Assembly: GCF_020523795.1 (NCBI RefSeq)
Contig: NZ_JAJALI010000002.1
Span: 183,690 to 247,689 of the forward strand
Source: Ancylobacter sp. Lp-2
GTDB taxonomy: Bacteria; Pseudomonadota; Alphaproteobacteria; Rhizobiales; Xanthobacteraceae
Direction: 5' to 3'
DNA: 64,000 bases
Of this stretch, positions 1 through 10,400 are shown piece after piece. The translations under genes and the position numbers were made by a program. Below the pieces are notes generated by a model. That model was not told the DNA's origin. It worked only from the letters and a program-made list of their open reading frames with translations, and searched no databases. How positions within the stretch are numbered: position 1 is the first letter of the stretch; every line of letters begins with the position of its first letter.

Positions 1-786
1 CTGCCCACCGGCAGCAACAATGTCGCCGTGCCGCGCCATCGCCTCGGCAGCGGCCTTGCCGGCACCGGCGTGCCACCATGGTCGTTTACCGCGCCGATGA
101 AGAACAACCGCTTCGTCACCGCGATCGTGCAGCCTTTCGCCACCGCTGGCGGCGCCGACCGCGAGCCGGTTTCCGCCATGCGCGAGAATGCCCCCGCCAA
201 TCTGGCCGCCAATGGACGCGCGGTCTCGCTCCGCGATTTCGAGCGGCTCTGCGCGCGCCATGCGAGCGTGTGGCAGGCGAAGGCGCGGCAGATCGTCGGT
301 CCCCAGGCCGGCGTGGCGGTCGACGTGGTGATCGTTCCGGCCGGCGGCGGCGCGGTGACCGAGCGGCTCGCCGACGATCTGACGGCATTCGTGCTGGCCC
401 GCTCGGCGCCTGCGTCGACGATGAGCGTCACCGGCTACTCCGCCGTGCCGGTCCGCATTGCCGTCACGGTTCAGGTCGACATCGATCGTTACGAGACGTC
501 CGATGTTATCGACCGCGTGGCCACCGCCCTGCTCGACGCCTTTTCGCTTCGGCGTCGCCGGCTCGGCCAGCCGCTCTACATCGCCGAGATCCTTGCCGCT
601 TGTGAGCGCACCGATGGCGTATCGAATGCCGTCGTCGACACATTCGCGCGCAAGACCGGCGGACCCGAGCCGCTGAGGGAGGCAACGGTCGGCACGATGC
701 TGGCGGCGATTTTTGCCCGCGAGGGACAGGTCGTCCATCTGCTGGCGGGAGCTGACCTCGTCGTACGGGCGGAGGCGTTGGCATGA
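1..786 (+). CDS. Baseplate assembly protein J-like, C-terminal part (5' end outside window)
   Basis: The reading frame is open from the first base and ends at a TGA at 784-786, so this is the last 261 residues of a longer protein. The visible part resembles the C-terminal half of the large gpJ/gp47-type 'putative baseplate assembly protein' of phage-tail-like particles and eCIS: a Thr-Gly-Ser-Asn-Asn-Val stretch, then an alpha/beta segment (about residues 75-200) typical of J-like wedge proteins. In such particles it forms the baseplate wedge between sheath and fibres. The stop overlaps the next start (ATGA at 783-786), so the two are translationally coupled. The family call rests on sequence style and on the neighbouring tail-protein and DUF4157 genes. 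The real start and the sheath, tube and ATPase genes would lie upstream. Confidence 0.7.
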   Translation: MPTGSNNVAVPRHRLGSGLAGTGVPPWSFTAPMKNNRFVTAIVQPFATAGGADREPVSAMRENAPANLAANGRAVSLRDFERLCARHASVWQAKARQIVGPQAGVAVDVVIVPAGGGAVTERLADDLTAFVLARSAPASTMSVTGYSAVPVRIAVTVQVDIDRYETSDVIDRVATALLDAFSLRRRRLGQPLYIAEILAACERTDGVSNAVVDTFARKTGGPEPLREATVGTMLAAIFAREGQVVHLLAGADLVVRAEALA

Positions 787-2477
787 CCGATATCAACGAT
801 CTGAAAACCCGCGCCGGTCTGCTGCTCTTTCGCCAGCTGCCCGAGGAATACCGCTTCCTCGACGGTCCCGGCCCCGATGCCCCACCCGGCGAGCCCGGCG
901 ACCTCGAAGCCTATCTCCACGGCTTCGGCCACCTGCTCGACCTGATCCGCGGCACGACCGAGCAGTCCTATGCCGATGCCTTCGGCGATCCCATCGATTT
1001 CCCCCACCAGGACATCGAAACCAATCTCGAGATCCAGACCTGGCTGCTACCCTATCTTGCCGACCTCGTGGGGGCCGAGCTGCTCGCGCCTGATCCTGCC
1101 CAGCGCAACGACGAACTGTCGAACACGGTCGGCTGGTACAAGACGAAGGGCACGCTCGGCAACGCCGATTCCATCGCCGACACGATTAGCGGCACCGAGA
1201 CCGTGACCATCGAAGGTTGGCGGCGGGTGCTGCTGACGCCGCGCATGAAATTGCCGCCCTTCACCGCGCCGAAGGCTGCACGTGGCGACGGCGATCCGCT
1301 TGGGGCTTCGGCGATGCCGCTCGGCACGCCCGACCTGCGCAAGGCCAACCGGGCGATCGTCGATCCTTCCGGTGCCAATCCGCTTTACCGCCTCGCTTTC
1401 CCGACACGCGACGCCGATGGTCTGCCGGGAGCCGCCGACGTGCTCTACTGGAAACCGCGCGCCTATGAAGGTGCGCCGTGCTTCCCCAATGCCTATGACG
1501 ATACCAGCGTCCGCACGCCGGACCTGCGCAACCCGGCCGATCCCGCGGTCGGCCCGCATCCGCGCCGCTTGCTGCTGCATGTGCGCCCGCCCTACGGATT
1601 TTTCGAGCCGGGCCTGCGTCGGGTAACGCTTCCGGCGACGCCGAATCCGCTCGGCTTCGATCTTTCCGGGACCGGCCAGTTCCAGGAGTTCGGCCCCGAG
1701 GAGGTACTGAAGGCGCTTGGCGATCCGGTCGGATCCGATGGCGACCTGCTGACGCCGGCGCCCGACAAGATCGTCATCGACGGCGATCTGGCCATTCCCG
1801 GAGAGGTAATGGCCTCCTTCCGCGATCTGTTGTTCCTCGGCCGTGTCGAGGTGGTCAGCAATCCGGCGCAGCCGACACGTCTGAAGCTGTCGCGTAGCGC
1901 GGTGGGGCGCCTTGTCATCGGCCTGCCGGGCGACACGCCGTCGGTCGAAGCCGACGACTGCCTGTTCGACGAAATTCTCAGCCCGTCCGGCTTTGCTCGG
2001 CTGGTTCATTGCACGGTGATGGGCGAGACCCATCTCGAACGGGTGTGGGCCTCGGACTGCGTGTTCGCCGGCGATCTCATCGACGTGATCTGCGGTGGCC
2101 CCAAGACCTGTGTCCGCTATTCGCGCATTGCCGATGTCGGCGCGTTGCCCGGCTGCGATCTGGGGCGCAATCCGCATATCGTCACCGACGACCCCAATTT
2201 CGTGCGTCTCTGGTTCGACGACCCCGCACTCGCCGGCTGCAATCTGCGCTCCGCCCGCTACGGCGAGCCGGGTGCCGGCGTGCTCGATCTCACCACATTG
2301 CCGCGCATTGCGGCCGGTGCCGAGAACGGCGGAGAGATGGGCGCCTACAACCATCGCTTCTACAGCGCCGGCATGGCCGCGGTGGCACGCAAACTGGTCG
2401 ATTTCCTGCCGCTCGGACAGGACGTCTCAATCCGATTCGATCCGCATCTCGCGCGCCGGCCGGCGGCTGTGGCGTGA
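783..2477 (+). CDS. Phage tail protein I-like baseplate/fibre-connector protein
   Basis: This 564-residue protein starts at an ATG overlapping the stop of the baseplate J-like gene. The first ~190 residues contain features of the P2 tail-protein-I-like family of eCIS and phage tail loci, including a Leu-Pro-Tyr-Leu-Ala-Asp-Leu segment and Gly-Trp-Tyr-Lys-Thr-Lys-Gly-Thr. That family sits at the baseplate and attaches the fibres. The remainder (about 330-500) has short turns rich in Cys, Asp and Gly that look like a parallel beta-helix, which would suit a surface-exposed connector. It precedes the DUF6519-type gene by 15 bp. The tail-I assignment is well supported by order and N-terminus; the beta-helix is my inference from spacing of hydrophobic residues. 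Confidence 0.7.
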   Translation: MTDINDLKTRAGLLLFRQLPEEYRFLDGPGPDAPPGEPGDLEAYLHGFGHLLDLIRGTTEQSYADAFGDPIDFPHQDIETNLEIQTWLLPYLADLVGAELLAPDPAQRNDELSNTVGWYKTKGTLGNADSIADTISGTETVTIEGWRRVLLTPRMKLPPFTAPKAARGDGDPLGASAMPLGTPDLRKANRAIVDPSGANPLYRLAFPTRDADGLPGAADVLYWKPRAYEGAPCFPNAYDDTSVRTPDLRNPADPAVGPHPRRLLLHVRPPYGFFEPGLRRVTLPATPNPLGFDLSGTGQFQEFGPEEVLKALGDPVGSDGDLLTPAPDKIVIDGDLAIPGEVMASFRDLLFLGRVEVVSNPAQPTRLKLSRSAVGRLVIGLPGDTPSVEADDCLFDEILSPSGFARLVHCTVMGETHLERVWASDCVFAGDLIDVICGGPKTCVRYSRIADVGALPGCDLGRNPHIVTDDPNFVRLWFDDPALAGCNLRSARYGEPGAGVLDLTTLPRIAAGAENGGEMGAYNHRFYSAGMAAVARKLVDFLPLGQDVSIRFDPHLARRPAAVA

Positions 2478-2492
2478 CAGGAGAACGCTGAG

Positions 2493-5400
2493 ATGAAAGC
2501 GCAGATATCTCGCGAAAGTCACCGGCCGTCGCGGCGTTACTCCGGCGTCTATCATAACCAGGGCGCCATGGTCACCGACGCCGATCTCGACGAGCGCTCA
2601 GAGATCGACCGCATGCGGACCGACAATCTCGGCAACGACGCCGTGCACGACGGTGTCCCGGGAGAGGGCGGGGCCGTTGCGATCGCGCCCGACGGGACGG
2701 TCACGCTCGGGCCGGGTGTCATTTATGCGGACGGCGTGCGCGGCCAGCTCGCGGCGCCCGACGGCGCGGCGCTGAACGGACCGCTTGCCATACTGGCGCA
2801 GCAGGCCGACTTGCCGCTCCCACCGGCGCTGCCGTCCGGCGACCAGATCGTCTATGCCGACGTCTGGGAGCGCCCGGTCTTCCCGCTCGAGGATCCCTAT
2901 CTCGCCGATGCCGGCCTGCACGGCGCGGTCACCGGCTTCCGCACCCGCACCATGACGCAACTGAAGACGGCGCCGCTGGCCGCTCGACCCGATATCGAGG
3001 CGGGCACCGGGGCCTTCCCGCTGATCGGCACCGCGAAGCTGGCGGTGACGCCGCTCAATGCGGAGATCCTCGCCGACGAGTGCGACCCGTGCGCCGAGGT
3101 GGTGAGTGCCGAGCAGAATGTCGCCAACGCGTTGTGGCGGCTGGAGATTGTCGGCGTGACCGGCACGCCCGGCAATCCCCAACGGATCGCGCTGGCTTGG
3201 TCGGAGGAGAACGCCTGCGAGATCGCATCGGCCGACATCTCGCCCGAGGCGTTCGAACGGGCCAGCAAGGTCTACGAGTACTTCTCGCCGATCACCGAAG
3301 CCTATGCCGGCGTGTTCGCGAACGCCGCCGATTCACGGCGTTCCACCTTCGTCGACGACCTCTCGGCGACACCGAACCCGGCGACCGACCACGGCGGCAA
3401 TGCCTGGCCCTTCGTGCGGCGCTGGGATGGCTTCGCCGAATTCGAAACCGCCAACCCCGGTGCGCCGACGACGCTTGGCGGCGGGTTCGACATTTCGATG
3501 ACCGGCGGCAGGATCACGCTGCGGGTGACGGCCTTCGAGGCCGTGCTCGACATTACAGCGGCAGCCGTGGTGCGCGGCGACTACTGGCTGGTCGAACTGC
3601 GTACCTTCGCACCCGAGGGCGAACGCCTGCGGCTGGTCAAGGAGACGCCGATCGGCATCCAGCATCACTACTGTACGCTGGTCACCGTCAATGGTGCAGC
3701 GATCAAGCCGCTCGCCGACGCCGAGCGCCGCAAGCTGTCCTTTCCCGTGCTTTCCGACCTGCCGGCCAGCCATGTCGGTTACGACAACCATTGCGACAAG
3801 CTTTTCGGCGATGCCGAGAACGTTCAGCAGGCGCTCGATAATCTCTGCTCGATCTCTGCCGAGGACATCGGTTTCACGTCCAACTGCCCGGTGCTTTTCG
3901 GCGATTCCGACAATGTCCAGGAAGCGCTCGACGCGCTCTGCAACGTCGACTTCTCGGTGCAGGAACCGTTCCGGCACATGTTCGACTGGGGCGTCGTCTG
4001 CGGGATCGTGCCCTCGCTGGTGAAGAAGGGGACCGGGCTGATCACGATCACGCCGGGTGCCTATCTCGACCGGGCCGGGCGCTTCCGGAAATTCGAGGGC
4101 GTAACCGGATTTGACCTGTCATCGCTGAAGATCGGCGAAGGCATCGCGTTCGAGGACGAGCGCGAACTGAGCAAGGCCCTGGCCGGTGGCGAGGTCTGCC
4201 TCGCACTTGCCGGCGCTGACGGCGGCACGACCACGATCCACATCGTGCCGAAAGCGATCGCCTTCGGCCCTGAGGATCCCGGCTTCGCCGAACGCGTGCG
4301 GCGCTGCGTCGAGAAGAGGAAGATCATCAAGTTCGACGATCTGGTCGCCCCGCTCTCCGAGCGGCAGAAGATCATCGCCTCCAAGGTGCTGCTGGCGTCG
4401 ACCGGCGGTGGGGCCTTCAGCGGCACGGCGCGGCTGAGCCGGGCCGAATTCGCCGACAGCCTCACGTTCCGCGCGCAGGTGGTGAAGACGTTCGCCAGCG
4501 TCGCCGAACCCGACGACGTGGCGACGCTGAACACGCGCATCGCCAAGGCGGAACAGGACTTTCCGACCGCCAACCTTGCCGGCCCCGCCCTTGAAGTGCG
4601 GCAGATGCAGCAGTCGATCGCGGTGTTCGCGGCCTATCAGGAAACCGACCAGCAGCGCCTGCAGCGCTGCATCTGCGAAGCGCTGTTCCCGACCTGTCCG
4701 CCCGGCGTGGGGGCGCCGCCCTATTTCGTGCCGATCGCCTGCATCAAGGGCGGCCGCGACCAGCCGCAATTCTACCTCGAAGAAGTGTGTGCCTATTGTT
4801 GCCGCAAGCAGGCGATGACCTGGCGCTCGCTGAACTATTTCATCGGCGAGATGCGCGCGAACCTGGCCAAGGCGCTGGATCGCATCTGCTGCGGCGACAA
4901 GCGGGGAGGCGTCGGTAGTTTTGTGCGCGATCCCCGCCGTTTCGCGACCTTCAACGTCAAAACGTTCGCCGAGGACTTCAGGCTGGTAAACGCCTTCCTC
5001 GACCAGCCGGAGAAATTGCCGAGCGACTTCATCACCAGGGTCGATGTCGCGACCCTCGGCGCCGAGCAGGCGCGCACGGTACTGCGCGGCACTGGGATCG
5101 AGGTCGCGGAGACGGTCGACATCAATGATGCCAAGGCTTTGGATGTTGTCCAGTCTAAGATGGCCGGCCTCGACGCCACCGACATCCTCTACAGCGCCGG
5201 CGAGGTTCGGCCCGGCGACAAGGTCGCGTTGCTGGTCCAGGAGGGCGTCGCACGCGGCTATGTGCTGCTGGAGCGCGGCGCGGGCAAGCTGCCCTTCGAA
5301 CGCCCGGCGCTTACCCTGACGGGGGCGGTCACCGAGGCCGACCGCGCGCTTGCCGACCAGCTCACGCGAGATGTCGCCGCCGCGCGCGCCGAGATCAACA

Positions 5401-5831
5401 CCCTGTCCAAGACGCGCGAGGCGCTTGTTTCCGGCCTCGGCGACTTGCGTGAGCAAATCGTCACGCTGGAGCGGGAACGCGATCTCGCCGCAGGTAGCTT
5501 GACCGGCGTGCTCGGGCAGCTCGATGAACTCGCGCAGAAGCGTGAGAGCATCGCGACGCAAATCGATGCGATGCACAACGATCTGGCGTCCGCCGATGAA
5601 AGCCGCCAGGCGATGCTGGCCTCGCTGCGAGGCGCCCAGCCGGTCAATGTGGTGCTCGGCAACGAGGCCGACGTGATCGCCAAGCTCGCTGGCGAGGGTA
5701 TCACCACCGTCTCGGATTTCGAGAAGCTCACCCCCGCGCAGATGAAGAGGATGGAGCGAGCCGGCATCCTGACGGAGGCCCGGCTCACGGAGCTGAAGGT
5801 CAAGGCATCCGACTTCCTGAAGCGCAGATAA
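2493..5831 (+). CDS. DUF6519-type eCIS/tail-associated protein with duplicated Cys motif and coiled-coil C terminus
   Basis: A 1112-residue protein. The N terminus (Arg-Arg-Tyr-Ser-Gly-Val-Tyr, then a 'Met-Val-Thr-Asp-Ala-Asp-Leu-Asp-Glu' stretch within residues 15-40) matches the DUF6519 family seen in phage-tail-like and eCIS loci; its molecular role is unknown, perhaps a fibre or particle-surface component. Two near-identical blocks with Leu-Phe-Gly-Asp and Asn-Val-Gln start at Cys434 and Cys465 and each ends in Ala-Leu-Asp-x-Leu-Cys, a 31-residue tandem duplication. A Cys-rich patch follows at about 725-810, a heptad coiled coil at about 945-1040, and a helix-hairpin-helix-like tail at about 1060-1112. 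It has a good ribosome binding site and is 9 bp from the next gene, so it is probably one operon with the baseplate and DUF4157 genes. Confidence 0.65.
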   Translation: MKAQISRESHRPSRRYSGVYHNQGAMVTDADLDERSEIDRMRTDNLGNDAVHDGVPGEGGAVAIAPDGTVTLGPGVIYADGVRGQLAAPDGAALNGPLAILAQQADLPLPPALPSGDQIVYADVWERPVFPLEDPYLADAGLHGAVTGFRTRTMTQLKTAPLAARPDIEAGTGAFPLIGTAKLAVTPLNAEILADECDPCAEVVSAEQNVANALWRLEIVGVTGTPGNPQRIALAWSEENACEIASADISPEAFERASKVYEYFSPITEAYAGVFANAADSRRSTFVDDLSATPNPATDHGGNAWPFVRRWDGFAEFETANPGAPTTLGGGFDISMTGGRITLRVTAFEAVLDITAAAVVRGDYWLVELRTFAPEGERLRLVKETPIGIQHHYCTLVTVNGAAIKPLADAERRKLSFPVLSDLPASHVGYDNHCDKLFGDAENVQQALDNLCSISAEDIGFTSNCPVLFGDSDNVQEALDALCNVDFSVQEPFRHMFDWGVVCGIVPSLVKKGTGLITITPGAYLDRAGRFRKFEGVTGFDLSSLKIGEGIAFEDERELSKALAGGEVCLALAGADGGTTTIHIVPKAIAFGPEDPGFAERVRRCVEKRKIIKFDDLVAPLSERQKIIASKVLLASTGGGAFSGTARLSRAEFADSLTFRAQVVKTFASVAEPDDVATLNTRIAKAEQDFPTANLAGPALEVRQMQQSIAVFAAYQETDQQRLQRCICEALFPTCPPGVGAPPYFVPIACIKGGRDQPQFYLEEVCAYCCRKQAMTWRSLNYFIGEMRANLAKALDRICCGDKRGGVGSFVRDPRRFATFNVKTFAEDFRLVNAFLDQPEKLPSDFITRVDVATLGAEQARTVLRGTGIEVAETVDINDAKALDVVQSKMAGLDATDILYSAGEVRPGDKVALLVQEGVARGYVLLERGAGKLPFERPALTLTGAVTEADRALADQLTRDVAAARAEINTLSKTREALVSGLGDLREQIVTLERERDLAAGSLTGVLGQLDELAQKRESIATQIDAMHNDLASADESRQAMLASLRGAQPVNVVLGNEADVIAKLAGEGITTVSDFEKLTPAQMKRMERAGILTEARLTELKVKASDFLKRR

Positions 5832-5840
5832 GGAGGCGCA

Positions 5841-7439
5841 ATGGCCCGGCACATGCGTATCCGAAGGAAGGTGCGGCGCGGCCACCCGCCGTTGCGGCGC
5901 GCTCCGCAGGGCTCGGCCCTCGCCTTGCGCGCCGGTGTGCGGCAAGGCGGGGAGGGGGGCGGCGGCTTGATGATCGGCGGCATCCAGGACCCGGCCGAGA
6001 AGGCCGCCGACAGGATGGCTGACCGCGTCATGCGTATGAACGCGGCGGTGGTCCATCGCAAATGCGCCGAGTGCGAGGCTGAGGAGAAGGAGTCGAAGCG
6101 CCCGGTGCGCGCGCCGGAGGAGGACGACAGAACGGTGGAGAGGAAATCGGCTCCCGGCGTCGCGCCGGTGGCGGCCGGCGCAGCGCCAGCGGCGGCTTCG
6201 ACCGGAGCGACGCGGGCGATCGGCGCGCTCGACGGCGGCCGTCCCATGGCATCGGCCGAGCGTGCCTTTTTCGAACCGCGCATGGGCATGGACCTGTCGG
6301 CGGTGCGTCTGCATGAGGGGCGGGCGGCCGACCGTGCCAGCCACGCGATCGATGCGCGCGCCTTCACGCTGGGCAAGGATATCGCCTTTGCCCACGGAGA
6401 ATATCAGCCGGGTACCGAGGGCGGGCGCCGGCTGCTGGCGCATGAGCTGGCGCACGCGGTGGGCGAAGGCGAGGGCCGCGTCGGGCTGCGGCGCAAGCCG
6501 AAGGCCCCCGATCCGCTGTGCACCAGCTACAAGGCCGCGTCCGATCTGAAGATCGCCGAAGGCTGTGTCGACAAGCTGGCCGCCAAGGACGACACGGAGC
6601 TGCGCCTCGCTCTCGTCCGTGCCTTGAAGATCATCCATCGCTGCGCCAGCGAGGACGAGAAAAAGCAGATCCGCTCCTACATGAATTCCAAGCTCGGCGA
6701 GAAAAGCGCCAGGCAGATCTGGGAGGAGTCACAGACGGTCTTCGGGGGCTACCGGGGTTCCTATCCGGGGTATTATTCCGGCGGCAAGACGCGGCTGCAA
6801 AATCTGGGCGTCAAGGAGGCCATCGGCTTCAAGCCCTTCGACTATCCCGAGGAAGCGATCGACGACACGATCTTCCAGCCGCGCGCCGAAAAATCCGCCA
6901 AGGCGATGGCCAAGACCATCGAGGCGACCGACATTCTCTATTTTTACGGGCATCAATACGCGCAGTACGGCAACCCGGGGGCTTTCGCCAACGGCGCGCA
7001 GGATCAGTTCGTCGATCTTCGCGAGCTCGAAGGCGAGGGCAAGTTCGACCGCGTCAAGTTGATCATTTCTACCTCGTGCGCAACCATCTGCAAGGAAGCG
7101 CTGGACGTCTTCACCAAGCTGTTTCCGAAGGCCGTGATCCTCGGCTACCGCAAGTCGGCACCGATCAAGGGCGACAAGGTGCGCGACAGTTTCGACAGCG
7201 CGATCAAGAGCTTGAAGAAGCCTCTCCTGCTCGACAAGCCGGTGGATGTCTCGGCGATCATCAGTGTCTGGAAATCCGTCGTCGAGCAGCAGCATCCCAA
7301 CGAATCCGAACGTCTGCCGGGCTATTACCAAAATGGAACGGTAAATTACCTGAAGGACAGCAAGTGGGGGACGATCTCGGGATCTGATGCGGCAAACAGC
7401 TGCAAGAAGAAGGGAACCCAGATCCAGCAGGCGCGGTAG
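5841..7439 (+). CDS. DUF4157-domain eCIS cargo candidate with caspase-like C-terminal region
   Basis: A 532-residue protein. The basic N terminus is followed by an Asp-Pro-Ala-Glu-x5-Met-Ala-Asp segment and a Cys-Ala-Glu-Cys pair, both common just before DUF4157 in eCIS cargo. The DUF4157 core (about 139-207) ends in His201-Glu-Leu-Ala-His205, the HExxH-like motif of the family. DUF4157 is known as an eCIS-associated domain thought to mark loaded effectors. The C-terminal half has a beta-strand then Gly-His371, and about 40 residues later a hydrophobic strand ending Ser-Thr-Ser-Cys413, followed by a helix and another strand. This spacing and context resemble the His/Cys dyad of clan CD peptidases (caspase, gingipain, CHAT). 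The peptidase call is inference. Its position right after a tail gene supports a cargo role. Confidence 0.65.
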   Translation: MARHMRIRRKVRRGHPPLRRAPQGSALALRAGVRQGGEGGGGLMIGGIQDPAEKAADRMADRVMRMNAAVVHRKCAECEAEEKESKRPVRAPEEDDRTVERKSAPGVAPVAAGAAPAAASTGATRAIGALDGGRPMASAERAFFEPRMGMDLSAVRLHEGRAADRASHAIDARAFTLGKDIAFAHGEYQPGTEGGRRLLAHELAHAVGEGEGRVGLRRKPKAPDPLCTSYKAASDLKIAEGCVDKLAAKDDTELRLALVRALKIIHRCASEDEKKQIRSYMNSKLGEKSARQIWEESQTVFGGYRGSYPGYYSGGKTRLQNLGVKEAIGFKPFDYPEEAIDDTIFQPRAEKSAKAMAKTIEATDILYFYGHQYAQYGNPGAFANGAQDQFVDLRELEGEGKFDRVKLIISTSCATICKEALDVFTKLFPKAVILGYRKSAPIKGDKVRDSFDSAIKSLKKPLLLDKPVDVSAIISVWKSVVEQQHPNESERLPGYYQNGTVNYLKDSKWGTISGSDAANSCKKKGTQIQQAR

Positions 7440-7454
7440 AGCGGGCACATCCCG

Positions 7455-10400
7455 ATGGCGGACAAGGCGATCAAGACGGTGGCCGGACGGCAGCGCGGTG
7501 GCCGCGCGCGCGCGCCACCCAGTGTGCGCCGCTTCCCCTCGTCCGTGTCCCAGGGAGGGGCCGTGGCCGGGGGGAGCGCTGCCGTCCGCCTTGTGCAGCC
7601 GGCCTTGAAGGTCGGCGCGTTGAACGATCCGATGGAGCGTGAGGCCGAAACCATGGCCGAGCGCGTCGTTGCGATGCCCCGACCGCAAATGGCCTGGCCG
7701 GAGGCGGCGGGCGATGCTGCCGGCTCGCCGCGCGACGCCATGCGCACCTCGGCCGACGACCAGCCCAATACCGATACGCTCGAGGCGGATCCCCCGATCC
7801 CCGACGACCATCTCGACCCCGAGGTACCCCCGGTCGAGGACGTCGACACGCCGTCGCTCGGCTCCGCCGACATGAACGAGATCGAAACCGGCCAGCCGAC
7901 GGACACGGCGGGCGATCCCCCCTTGCCGGAGCCGCCGAGCTCGCCGGGGGGCCGTGCGACCGGCGACGACACGGCCATGCCCGCCCGCGGCGAAGGTGCC
8001 GTTGTCGGCGCGGAGGGTGGACCCGCCCCGCCGGACGTCGCGCGCCGCGTTGCCGATCCCGGAGCAGGACGGCCACTGCCGCGCGCCGTGCGCGAGTTCA
8101 TGGAACCGCGTTTCGACCGCGACTTTTCGGGAGTGCGGATCCACGATGCGCCCGATGACCACCGCATCGCGCACCGCATCGGTGCACGCGCCTTCACCCA
8201 CCGCGACCATGTGTGGATCGGTCCCGGCGAAAGCGTGTCCGACCGGAAGCTGATGGCGCACGAACTGACCCATGTCGTGCAGCAGACCGGGGCCGAGCCG
8301 GCCAAGGCGGCCGCGCGCGTGGTCGCGGCGGCCGAACCGGCGTTGCGCCGGGGGTACATCCGCAACAAGGCGGAGAAATACGCGCGCAATATCCCCGGCT
8401 ACAGGCTCATCTGCCTGATCATCGGCAAGAGCCCGATCACCGGCGACACCGTCGAGCGCAACGCGGTCAACGTGCTCGGCGCGATGATGTCGCTGATCCC
8501 CGGCGGCAATCTTCTGTTCGAACGGCTGGAGGAAACGCGCGTCATCGAGGAGGCGTTCGAATGGGTCTGGACACGGCTTCTCCAGCTCAACATCACCTGG
8601 ACGCGTATCAAGGGGCTGGTCAGCGATCTGATCGACTACCTGCCGGACTGGCCGTCCGACGTGATCGACTACGCGATCAAACTGTTCAAGCCGCTGGTCG
8701 ACGACATCCTCACCTTCATCAAGGACGTGGTCAAAAAGATCCTTGAGTTCATCGTTCGCGGAGCTCTCAAGCTTGCCGGCCCGTGGGGCGAGAAGGTCTG
8801 GGAGATCATCCAGGCGGCGGGCGCGGTGCTGATGACGATCCTGGAGGATCCTCTTGGCTTCGCCAAGAACCTGTTCGCGGCGGTTGTCAGGGGATTCAAG
8901 CAGTTCGGCTCGAACATCTGGGAGCACATCAAGAGCGGCCTGCTGGCCTGGCTGTTCGGCACGCTGGAAGGCCTCGACCTCCAGATGCCGGAGCGCCTCG
9001 ACTTCAAAGGCCTGATCTCCATCGGTCTCCAGATCGTCGGACTGACCTACGCCAATTTCCGCGCCATCATGGTCAAGAAGCTCGGCGCCAATGGCGAGCG
9101 CAAGATGGCCTTCATCGAGAAGTCCGTGGAGGCGGTGAGGTTGCTCGTCAAGGAAGGCTTCGCCGGCCTGTGGCAGCGCGTCTTCCAGATGATCGACAAT
9201 TTCCGCGCGACGGTGATCGGCGGGATTCGCGATTTCGTCATCAAGCAGCTGATCATGGGCGGCATCAGCTGGCTGGCCGGGTTGTCGAACCCGATCGGCG
9301 CGGTGGTGAAGGTCGTGCTGTCGATCTACAACATGATCGTCACGTTTCTCGAACGCCTCGACCAGATCCTCGAGGTGGCGCGTTCGATTTTCTCCTCCAT
9401 CGGCGCGATCGCCGCCGGCCGCATCCAGGAGGCGGCCGATTTCGTCGAGCGCACCATGGCGCGCACCATACCGATCGTGGTCTCGTTTCTGGCCGCGCTG
9501 GTGCCGGTCACCGGCATCGTCAATTCGATCCGTGGCATCATCGCCAAGCTGCGCGGCGCCGTGAAAGGGGCCATCGAGAAACTGGTCGGGTTCGTCGCGA
9601 AGAAGGCGAAGAAGCTGTTCTCGAAGCTGATCGCCAAACTGAATGCCAAGCGCAAGCTGCCATCGGCGAACTTCAAGATCGGCGACACGCCGCACCGCAT
9701 GTTCGCCGAGAAGGCCGGGGCGAAAGTCGACATCTTCGTCCAGTCCAACAAGATGACGTCGGACGAGGCGCTCGCGGGGATGCAGCAGCAGGTTGTCGAC
9801 TTCAAGACCAAGGCGTCACCCGAAACGCTGAAAGAGGTGATTGCGTTCATAAACACCTTCAAGAAGGAGGAGACAGACGCCGAGAAGAAAGCCGACAAGG
9901 TGAATCCGAGCAGCCAGAAAGAGCCGGCGCTCAAGACCGTCGAGGACCTGAAGAAGGAACTTGCACAAGGCAGCGAGCGATTGACGCAACTCGGGCTGTC
10001 TCTGGCGGATAACGGCGATGTCCTGACGACGGATCCCTCGCTGCTGATCCGCTATCAGCGCTCGTCATATGCCCTGGAAGGCGCAGCCGGCATCTACAGC
10101 GAGCTCGAAGACCAGATGAAGGGCCAGAAACACGATGGCATGGAGGCGTCCACGCTCTATGAGCGCGACCACATACCGGGCCAGGCGCCGCTCCAGATAT
10201 TGAAGCAACTCTCGGAGGGCCTGAATGCCGGTGCCGGTGGAGCGCCGACACCTGTCCGCGATGGTCCTGAGACGCCGCCGGCAAAAGAAGGAGCCGACGC
10301 TGCATCACCGGCGCCGCTCGGGGCGTTCCACAAGCGGATGAACGCCAAGGGAACCAATCTGAGGGCCATCGTCATCGACCGGAAGTTCAACCTGCGTGGC

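Noticed and set aside
4119..9695. Very long minus-strand open frames (839 and 988 codons) across the eCIS genes
   Set aside because: They are His/Arg/Gln-rich antisense frames produced by high GC in the plus-strand coding genes, with no domain character and no ribosome binding site.
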